Below, in pieces: positions 6,496 to 11,802 of a stretch of 11,802 nt of DNA. Source of the stretch: Candidatus Odyssella thessalonicensis (GTDB taxonomy: Bacteria > Pseudomonadota > Alphaproteobacteria > Bin65); contig SBBV01000586.1 in the NCBI GenBank assembly GCA_005240015.1, positions 1 to 11,802 on the forward strand, read 5' to 3'. The translations under genes were made by a program, and so were the position numbers. The notes beneath the pieces were generated by a model. The model searched no databases, was not told the origin of the DNA, and saw nothing but the letters and a program-made list of their open reading frames with translations. Position 1 is the stretch's first letter. Each line of letters opens with the position of its first letter.

Positions 6496-8055
6496 TTATC
6501 GGTAGGTCGCAAGCCGCTCGAAGCGCTCGAGCTTGCCGAACAGATCCTCCCGGCGGACCGGAATGTTGCCTTCGCGCTCGCATTCGACGGCCGCGGCGAA
6601 GGATCCAAGCGCCGAGGCGATGACCGGGCTGCCGGTGGCGTAAAGCGAGAGCGCGGCATAGGCGAGCAGCGCGTCGCCGGCCCCCACCGCGTCGACGACC
6701 TTCTCGGCGAAGCTGTCGAGCGCGAAGAACGAACGCACATCTTCGTCGGCGACCGGGATGCCGCGGAACGTGAGCAGGCCGCGCTCGCCGAGCTTCAGGA
6801 TCAGCGTCTTGCTCGCCGAGCGGCGATAGAGCTCAAGGCCGAGCGGACGCACGACCGAATCCTGATCGCCCAGCGCGAACCGCGCTTCGCGCTCGTTGGG
6901 CGTGATCAGGTCGAAGCCGGAGAATTCCAGAATGTTCCCCCAACGGCTCGCGACCTGGCTGTCGGCGACGCGAAACACCTTCGCCGGAATGGCCGCCGTC
7001 AGCGGCGGAGTGGTCTCGCGGTTGAAGATGCCGTGCCGGAAATCGCTGAACACCACGATGTCCGCCGGCGTGTCTTGGAGCGCCGCCACGAACCGGCGCA
7101 GGATTCGCTCGGAGATCGAACGGTTGTCGAGCGTGTCGACCTTGAGCAGGTGATAGCCGCCGGCGACGATCGCGTTCTTGTTGGTGGTGGGCCGCGTGGG
7201 ATCGGTGATCAGCGCGCATTCGATGCCCGCTTCGGTGAGATCGCGGCGCGCGAACTCGGCCAGCGGGTCGTCGCCGAGCACGCTCGAGAGCGTCACCTTG
7301 GCGCCGGCGGCCGTGAGATGCTTGGCCACGATGCCGGCGCCGCCGACGAAATCCTTCCGCTCCTGGTAGCGCACGCTGATGGTCGGCGTCTTGATCATGC
7401 CGCCGATTAGGCTGCACTGCGTGTAGCTGTCGATGATTATGTCGCCGACGACGTGCACGCGCAGACCCTGGATCTTCTCCAGCGCATCGCGCAGGCCGCC
7501 GAAGTCGAGACGCTCCGCTTCCAGGAGCGTGATCAGCTTCTCGGTGGCGATGGCAGGCGGCTCGACCTCCATGATCTTGGTCGAGGAGTAGACGATGTCG
7601 CCTGGCGTGAAGATGATCTCGCCGCCATAGGCCTCGACGGCGACCTTCTCCTCCGCGGTGCGCGGGTGAATCCCGTCGCGGCCGTATTCGTAGCCCTTGG
7701 CAAAGTAGTCGGGCCGGATGATGGCGATGTTGGCCAGTGGCGTCGGGTCGGGATCGATCACCACGTAATCGACGACTTCGAGCGCCGCGAGATTGAACGC
7801 GCGCAGCTCCTGCGGCACGAACGGACGGAAGTTGCCCTTGGTGATGTGCGCGTCGGCGGTGAGGCTGGCCACGAGGATGCTGCCCTTGCTCTTGGCGTAG
7901 AGCAGATGGCGCACGTGCCCCGGATGCACGATGTCGAACGTGCCGTGGCACATGATGACCTTCTCGGCGCGCGGATGCGGGCCGATCAGCGCCGCCACCT
8001 CGCGGGCGGTCTTGATCTTGTGACTCACGAGCTGGCGGCTGGCATCGTCCATCAT
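6496..8055 (-). CDS. Bifunctional nucleotidyltransferase / PfkB-type sugar kinase, HldE-like with reversed domains
   Basis: A 519-residue enzyme expected to phosphorylate a sugar and then transfer a nucleotide to the sugar 1-phosphate. Residues about 30-165 are a cytidylyltransferase-like domain with GTFDIVHPGH (38-47), the GTFDxxHxGH signature. Residues about 198-515 are a ribokinase/PfkB kinase with VVGDIIIDSY (202-211), GGAG (238-241), TPNERE (385-390) and the catalytic VGAGD (Asp461).

E. coli HldE, which makes ADP-heptose, carries the same two domain types in the opposite order, so this is a related but rearranged fusion. The start is the first of two tandem ATGs. It overlaps the upstream SDR stop by 4 bases (ATGA), and extensions beyond it are antisense or out-of-frame shadow. 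The sugar could be a heptose or another sugar phosphate; the nucleotide (ADP or CDP) cannot be read from sequence. Confidence 0.9.
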   Translation of the reverse strand: MMDDASRQLVSHKIKTAREVAALIGPHPRAEKVIMCHGTFDIVHPGHVRHLLYAKSKGSILVASLTADAHITKGNFRPFVPQELRAFNLAALEVVDYVVIDPDPTPLANIAIIRPDYFAKGYEYGRDGIHPRTAEEKVAVEAYGGEIIFTPGDIVYSSTKIMEVEPPAIATEKLITLLEAERLDFGGLRDALEKIQGLRVHVVGDIIIDSYTQCSLIGGMIKTPTISVRYQERKDFVGGAGIVAKHLTAAGAKVTLSSVLGDDPLAEFARRDLTEAGIECALITDPTRPTTNKNAIVAGGYHLLKVDTLDNRSISERILRRFVAALQDTPADIVVFSDFRHGIFNRETTPPLTAAIPAKVFRVADSQVASRWGNILEFSGFDLITPNEREARFALGDQDSVVRPLGLELYRRSASKTLILKLGERGLLTFRGIPVADEDVRSFFALDSFAEKVVDAVGAGDALLAYAALSLYATGSPVIASALGSFAAAVECEREGNIPVRREDLFGKLERFERLATYR

Positions 8056-9056
8056 GGCGGGCTCTGCGGCGTGAGAACCTGGAACCATCCGGCGGTGGCC
8101 GCCGCGATAGAGTCGGGATCCCACAGCGGCGCATCGCGCCAATAGTCGATCTCGGCCAGGATCCGGGCCACGCCGTCCTCGAAGCTTACCTTGGGCGACC
8201 AGCCGAGGTCGCGCCCAATCTTGGCGATGTCGGCCCAGGTGCAGTCGGGCTCGCCGGGCCGTTTCGGGATGTGCACGGCCGTCCCGCCGAGCAGTTCGAC
8301 CAAGCGGTTCACCGATTGCGGCTTGCCGGCGCCGAGGTTCCACACCTCGCCTTCCTTGTCGCTTTCCGCGGCGGAAAGGAAGGCCTCCGCCACGTCGGTG
8401 ACGTAGAGGAAGTCGCGGGTCTGGCTGCCGTCGCCGACGACCGTGAAGGGGCGCCCCGCCAGCTTCTGCCGCAGGAACACGCCGAACACAGCGCCATAAG
8501 CACCCGAGGTGCGCGAGCGCGTGCCGTAGGCGTTGAAGATGCGCACGGAGTTCACCGGCAGGCGATAGAGCTTGCGCCAGTGGAAGGCGGCTTGCTCGCC
8601 CTGATACTTGCTGAGCGCGTAGGGATATTGCGGCGCGATCGGATGGTCTTCGCGCGTCGGCGTGCGGGCGAGGCCATAGCAGGACGAAGAGGCGGCATAA
8701 ACGAACTTCGCGACGCGGGCGCGCCTTGCGCATTCCAGCACATGCGCAGTGCCGAGCACGTTGACCGAGAGGTAGTCGAGCGGGCGCTCGATCGACGGAA
8801 CGATGTCGCCGATGCCGGCGAAGTGGAAGACGTAGCGCGCGCCGTCGAACAGCGGATCTCCCGGCGACAGCGCGCGGATGTCGCCGCGCCGGAACGTCAC
8901 GTCAGGATTGGCCTTGTGCTGCGCCAAGTTGGCCTCGCGCCCGCCGGCTAGGTTGTCGATCACGCGCACCTCGAAGCCGCGCTCGGCCAGGAGGTCCACC
9001 ATGTGGCTGCCGATGAACCCCGCGCCGCCGGTCACGACCGCGACCACTTTCTTCAT
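8052..9056 (-). CDS. Extended SDR nucleotide-sugar epimerase/dehydratase (UDP-glucose 4-epimerase-like)
   Basis: A 334-residue NAD(P)-dependent extended short-chain dehydrogenase. TGGAGFIGSH (9-18) is the cofactor loop, ASSSCYG (122-128) supplies the catalytic Ser, and YALSK gives Tyr146 and Lys150. GDGSQTRDFLYVTDVAEAF (208-226) is the substrate-domain signature seen in GalE-like epimerases and related uronate and heptose epimerases.

The C-terminus has an unassigned tail, from about APLWDPDSI (309-317) onward. The ATG at 9056 overlaps the preceding SDR stop by 4 bases, and its own TGA overlaps the next start by 4 bases, so it is translationally embedded in the operon. A longer in-frame extension upstream is a shadow of the neighbouring SDR. 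Substrate specificity is not determinable; epimerisation of a nucleotide sugar is the default expectation. Confidence 0.92.
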   Translation of the reverse strand: MKKVVAVVTGGAGFIGSHMVDLLAERGFEVRVIDNLAGGREANLAQHKANPDVTFRRGDIRALSPGDPLFDGARYVFHFAGIGDIVPSIERPLDYLSVNVLGTAHVLECARRARVAKFVYAASSSCYGLARTPTREDHPIAPQYPYALSKYQGEQAAFHWRKLYRLPVNSVRIFNAYGTRSRTSGAYGAVFGVFLRQKLAGRPFTVVGDGSQTRDFLYVTDVAEAFLSAAESDKEGEVWNLGAGKPQSVNRLVELLGGTAVHIPKRPGEPDCTWADIAKIGRDLGWSPKVSFEDGVARILAEIDYWRDAPLWDPDSIAAATAGWFQVLTPQSPP

Positions 9057-10048
9057 TGGGCGGCCACCCGCTTCATCCGGCGCACGTTGTAGTACCAGTC
9101 GTCGTCGAAGCTGTTGGGCAGAAGGCAGTTGCGGAACGCGCGCACGAGGTCGCGCACGGCGTCCTCGATCGATCGCTTGGGCGCGAAGCCCAGCGCCCGC
9201 CGGATCTTGTCGGAATTCACGTGGTAGGAGCGGAAATCGTTGGAGGGCGTCGTCACGATGTCGATCGGCGGCAGCTCGGGCTGTTGTTCCTCGACGACCC
9301 GCTTCACCATGCGCGCCAGTTCGGCGATCGAATGGTTCTGGAAGCCGATGTTGAAGGTCTCGCCGTGAATCTTCTCGTGCGACGCGGTCAGCATCAGCTC
9401 GTAGGCGTCGACCATGTCCTCGATGTGGAGGTTCGGCCGCATCTGGTTGCCGCCGAACACTGTGATTACGCGCTTGTTGACGGCGTGGTTGGTGAGGATG
9501 TTGACCGAGAGGTCGAGCCGCGTGCGCGGGCTGTAGCCGCAAACGGTCGCGGGCCGGATGACGACGCAGGTGAAGTCGTCGGCCTTGTGCTTCATCAGCA
9601 GCGGCTCGCAGAGTCCCTTGAACTTGTTGTAGAGCGTGAGCGGCACCAGCGGGTGATCCTCCGTCACGTCGCGCGAATCGCTCACGCCATAAACCGAGGC
9701 CGAGGAGCAGTAGACGAAACGGCGCACGCCGGCGCGCTTGGCCATGATTACCATCGGCTCGAAGCAATCGTAGTTGATGGTCTTCGACAGATTCTCGTCG
9801 AGCTCGAAACTGGCGTCGTTGGAAACGCAGGCGAGGTGCAGGACCGCGTCCTGCCGCCCGAAGCAGGCGCCCAGGCGCGCGGTGTCCCGGATGTCCCCTT
9901 GCACCACGCGCAGGTTCGGATGATTGGGAAGCCGGCATCCGAAATGGAGGACATCGTAGACGGTGACGTTGTGGCCGCGCTCCAAGAGACGCGGCGCCAG
10001 CACATGGCCGACATAGCCGGCGCCACCGGTGATCAGCACGTTAGACAA
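9053..10048 (-). CDS. Extended SDR nucleotide-sugar epimerase/dehydratase, TTG start
   Basis: A 331-residue extended short-chain dehydrogenase. TGGAGYVGHV (7-16) is the NAD(P) loop, SSASVYG (115-121) the Ser region, and YNKFK gives Tyr140 and Lys144 of YxxxK. The substrate domain has RPATVCGYSPR and RPNLHIEDM, typical of nucleotide-sugar epimerases and 4,6-dehydratases.

It is only moderately similar to the SDR gene that follows it, so the pair are two different steps rather than a recent duplication. Start choice: the protein begins exactly at the Rossmann strand with TTG at 10048, supported by GAGGA six bases upstream. It follows the transaldolase gene after 38 bases and ends in a 4-base ATGA overlap with the next gene. 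Exact reaction unknown. Confidence 0.9.
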   Translation of the reverse strand: MSNVLITGGAGYVGHVLAPRLLERGHNVTVYDVLHFGCRLPNHPNLRVVQGDIRDTARLGACFGRQDAVLHLACVSNDASFELDENLSKTINYDCFEPMVIMAKRAGVRRFVYCSSASVYGVSDSRDVTEDHPLVPLTLYNKFKGLCEPLLMKHKADDFTCVVIRPATVCGYSPRTRLDLSVNILTNHAVNKRVITVFGGNQMRPNLHIEDMVDAYELMLTASHEKIHGETFNIGFQNHSIAELARMVKRVVEEQQPELPPIDIVTTPSNDFRSYHVNSDKIRRALGFAPKRSIEDAVRDLVRAFRNCLLPNSFDDDWYYNVRRMKRVAAQ

Positions 10049-10054
10049 GATCGG

Positions 10055-10059
10055 TCCTC
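10055..10059 (-). promoter_or_regulatory. Ribosome binding site supporting a TTG start
   Basis: On the minus strand GAGGA lies six bases before the TTG at 10048. This is the strongest Shine-Dalgarno match I checked in the operon and justifies the non-ATG start of the first SDR gene. Confidence 0.7.
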
Positions 10060-10086
10060 GATCTCAGCGGCAAAGAACGCGATCCG

Positions 10087-10824
10087 TCACTTGGCAGCGA
10101 CCGCCGGCGCGATCGAATAACCGGCCGCCCGGGCATCGTTGTAGAACATCTTCACCGTCTCGAGGGAATAGTGGTCCTGGTCCTTCCCGAGCAGCGGCAG
10201 CTTCTTCAGAAGGTCGTTCGTCACCGTGATGATGTGGCAGCCGCACTGGTCGGCCTGGATGATGTTGAGGATCTCGCGCGGGCTCGCCCAGAGCAGCTCG
10301 GCGCGCGGCCGCGCCCGGAGCAGGGCCGCTGCCTCGGCCATGAGCGGCACCGGGTCGATGCCCGAATCCGCGACACGGCCGGCGAACACCGACACGATCG
10401 CCGGCGTACCGGGGTGGAGCGCATCGGCGATGACGCGCACCTGGTCGAGCGTGAACACGGCCGTTACGTTGACCTGAACGCCGCGCCGCGCAAGGCGGGC
10501 GATCAGCGGTGCCGCCGCCTGCGCCTTGGTGTTCGTGACCGGGATCTTGACGTTGACGTTGCGGCCCCACGACGCGATCTCGAGCGCCTGCCGCTCCATC
10601 TCGTCGAACTCGTCGGCGAAGACCTCGAACGACACGGGGCGGTCGGGAATGGCAGCCAGGACCTTGCGTGCGAAGCCGGCGTAGTCGATGACGCCGGCGG
10701 CCTTCATCAGCGTCGGGTTGGTCGTGAAGCCGCGAATCAGGGGATTGGCGTACATCGCCTTCATCCCCTCGAGGTTCGCCCCGTCGGCGAAGATCTTCAC
10801 GCGCAAGGCGCCCAGGTCAAACAT
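10087..10824 (-). CDS. Transaldolase-family aldolase (FSA/TalC-like)
   Basis: A 245-residue class I (Schiff-base) aldolase of the transaldolase/fructose-6-phosphate aldolase family. It has GFTTNPTLM (32-40), SFEVFADEF (65-73), VNVKIPVTNTK with the Schiff-base lysine at Lys93, VNVTAVFTLDQV (118-129), SVFAGRVADSG (145-155) and GCHIITVTNDLLKKL (195-209). The length fits the short transaldolase class, not the longer TalB type.

Family members move a dihydroxyacetone unit onto an aldehyde or split it off. Placed among nucleotide-sugar genes, it may build or trim the carbon chain of a sugar phosphate before activation, rather than serve the pentose phosphate pathway; that is inference. The ATG at 10824 has a GGGGGA stretch close in front. 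It lies 90 bases from the methyltransferase stop and 38 bases before the next gene. Confidence 0.9.
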   Translation of the reverse strand: MFDLGALRVKIFADGANLEGMKAMYANPLIRGFTTNPTLMKAAGVIDYAGFARKVLAAIPDRPVSFEVFADEFDEMERQALEIASWGRNVNVKIPVTNTKAQAAAPLIARLARRGVQVNVTAVFTLDQVRVIADALHPGTPAIVSVFAGRVADSGIDPVPLMAEAAALLRARPRAELLWASPREILNIIQADQCGCHIITVTNDLLKKLPLLGKDQDHYSLETVKMFYNDARAAGYSIAPAVAAK

Positions 10825-10914
10825 GGGTCCCCCAGTTCAAAACCCGCTTCCGTGCCGCCGTTCAACTTTGCTCCAGCACGCGACCGCGATCAACCGCGGC
10901 GGCGTTAACCATGC
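10825..10914. other. 90-base spacer between methyltransferase and transaldolase genes
   Basis: This is the longest gap inside the minus-strand cluster. It holds the ribosome binding region of the transaldolase gene and a weak 5-bp stem (CCGCG/CGCGG on the minus strand) without a T-run. I see no convincing promoter or terminator, so read-through from the methyltransferase gene is the simplest view. Confidence 0.4.
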
Positions 10915-11691
10915 TCACTTCACGGCCACTGCCATCAGGTAGTGCGCGAGCTTGTCGAAGCCGGTGTGCACGACCTCGTCATTCATCGAGAACATGAAGA
11001 CGCGCGAAAATTGCCGCTCGAGAACGTCTTGCAGGCGCTCCGGCGTGAACATGTTGATGTGGCCGACCTGGCTGTGCCGCGACGCATAAGGGCTGGCGTA
11101 ATCGTTCGGCGTGCCGATCACCGCCACGCCGTAGTCATCGAGCGTGTCGCAGCAGGCTTCAAGGAACGCCTGCTCCTCGGCCGGCGCGATATGCTCGATC
11201 ACGTCCATCGAGACGAGCCCGTCGCAACGCGGCGTGAGGCCGCCGTGGCGAACGATGTCGACACATTCGAACGAGATCCGCTTCGCGCGATCCGGATCCA
11301 TGCGCCGCAGCGCCTTCACGAGCGTCTTGTTCGCGTAGTCGATCTGCGGCGCATCGAAGTCGACGCCGATGACGTTCGCGGACGTATCGGAAAGAAACGT
11401 GACGGTGCCGATACCGTCGCCGCAACCGATGTCGGCAATGCGCCGCGCGCGCCGCAGCATCTTGGCCGCGAACTTGTAGCGCGAGAGGAAGAAGCAAAGC
11501 CGTTTCGCGTCGCCGAGATAGCGGTCCGTGGTCACCGGTCCCAGTTCGAGCGATTGGCCAGAGAGGATGGCCACGACGTTCTCCCAGGCTTGGCGCGTCT
11601 CGCCGCTGGCGCGCGGCTCACGGCGTTCCGGGGCGGCCCGGCCCCCGCCGGCGCGTGGCGGCGGCTTCTTCGGTAATGCTCGGCTCACCAT
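10915..11691 (-). CDS. Class I SAM-dependent methyltransferase
   Basis: A methyltransferase of about 258 residues from the ATG at 11691. The Rossmann-fold motifs are in order: IADIGCGDGIGTVTF (motif I, SAM loop), VIGVDFDAPQIDYA (acidic residue for the SAM ribose) and LVSMDVIEHI, then GTPNDY and HINMFTPERL, common in sugar and small-molecule methyltransferases. The first 30-35 residues are Pro/Arg/Gly-rich and probably disordered.

The start is uncertain. A TTG at 11739 would add 16 residues, and the same frame stays open without a stop to the window edge at 11802, so a longer protein cannot be excluded. As the first gene of the visible cluster it could O- or N-methylate the finished sugar or another part of the glycan. 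The substrate is not inferable from sequence. Confidence 0.82.
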   Translation of the reverse strand: MVSRALPKKPPPRAGGGRAAPERREPRASGETRQAWENVVAILSGQSLELGPVTTDRYLGDAKRLCFFLSRYKFAAKMLRRARRIADIGCGDGIGTVTFLSDTSANVIGVDFDAPQIDYANKTLVKALRRMDPDRAKRISFECVDIVRHGGLTPRCDGLVSMDVIEHIAPAEEQAFLEACCDTLDDYGVAVIGTPNDYASPYASRHSQVGHINMFTPERLQDVLERQFSRVFMFSMNDEVVHTGFDKLAHYLMAVAVK

Positions 11692-11792
11692 TTCGTCGCG
11701 TTGGCTTGAAGGCTGGGATGCGAGACGAGGCAATGCCAAACGACGGCCTGAAAGCCCTCGGTATGCGACGTCGTGGTCGTGATCCCGAGCAT
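11685..11792 (-). CDS. Possible 35-residue ORF ahead of the methyltransferase
   Basis: On the minus strand an ATG at 11792, preceded by GAGGA three bases away, opens a 35-codon frame beginning MLGITTTTSHTEGFQ and ending KW. Its TGA at 11687-11685 overlaps the methyltransferase ATG within ATGGTGA. An in-frame TGA directly upstream (11801-11799) means it cannot be the tail of a longer gene. The amino-acid composition is not obviously a shadow, but I recognise no family. It may be a leader peptide coupled to the methyltransferase, a gene remnant, or chance. Confidence 0.25.
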   Translation of the reverse strand: MLGITTTTSHTEGFQAVVWHCLVSHPSLQANATKW

Positions 11793-11802
11793 CGATCCTC
11801 AG

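Noticed and set aside
8056-8733. N-terminal extension of the nucleotidyltransferase-kinase frame
   Set aside because: Low-complexity Arg-rich translation overlapping the SDR gene; the ATG at 8055 with its ATGA overlap is the natural start.
9057-9938. N-terminal extension of the second SDR frame
   Set aside because: Arg/Ala-rich translation over the first SDR gene; the Rossmann strand begins at the ATG at 9056.
9056-10120. 354-residue plus-strand open frame
   Set aside because: Exact antisense of the first SDR gene, with shadow-type Val/Glu/Arg composition and no motifs.
1-11802. CRISPR array, tRNA, rRNA or insertion sequence
   Set aside because: No short regularly spaced repeats, cloverleaf-like segment, transposase motif or flanking terminal inverted repeats were found by reading. 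The only repeats are those in the RTX coding regions and the short hairpins listed.

Overview
The window is GC-rich, densely packed bacterial DNA. Its content (a serralysin-type metalloprotease with RTX repeats, and a nucleotide-sugar cluster) and GC-rich codon use fit a proteobacterium, most likely an alphaproteobacterium. That placement is inference from gene style, as there is no rRNA or tRNA to anchor it.

Left third (1-3186, + strand): the window opens inside the 3' end of one RTX-type secreted protein (1-219). A 192-base gap follows, carrying two strong inverted repeats and a plausible sigma70-type promoter. Next comes a complete 924-codon serralysin-like M10 metalloprotease with a zinc site (HETGHALGLKH), a Met-turn and long glycine/aspartate RTX repeats. 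The last 219 bases of the two genes are near-copies, so they are tandem paralogues. Both proteins end in the acidic-hydrophobic tail typical of type I secretion substrates; no exporter genes are in view.

Middle (3309 to about 4268, + strand): an aminoglycoside/choline-kinase-like phosphotransferase with intact catalytic motifs but no stop codon of its own. Its frame runs on to 5753, antisense to the next genes. It converges on the right-hand cluster.

Right two thirds (4269-11691, - strand): seven genes in one direction, three of the junctions being 4-base ATGA overlaps. In transcription order they are a SAM methyltransferase, a transaldolase-family enzyme, two extended SDR sugar epimerase/dehydratases, a bifunctional nucleotidyltransferase-sugar kinase, a Gfo/Idh/MocA oxidoreductase and a UDP-glucose-dehydrogenase-family protein. 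This looks like a pathway that builds, activates and tailors an unusual nucleotide sugar for a surface glycan or glycoconjugate.

Three features make the cluster interesting. The bifunctional enzyme has its domains in the reverse order to HldE. The UDP-glucose-dehydrogenase homologue has Asn where the family has its catalytic Cys, so it probably performs a single two-electron oxidation. A transaldolase sits in the middle of the operon. Together these recall the octose branch of lincosamide biosynthesis (transaldolase, kinase, nucleotidyltransferase, SDR, UGD-like and Gfo/Idh enzymes). The working hypothesis is a transaldolase-built higher-carbon sugar pathway. No CRISPR array, insertion sequence, tRNA or rRNA was seen.
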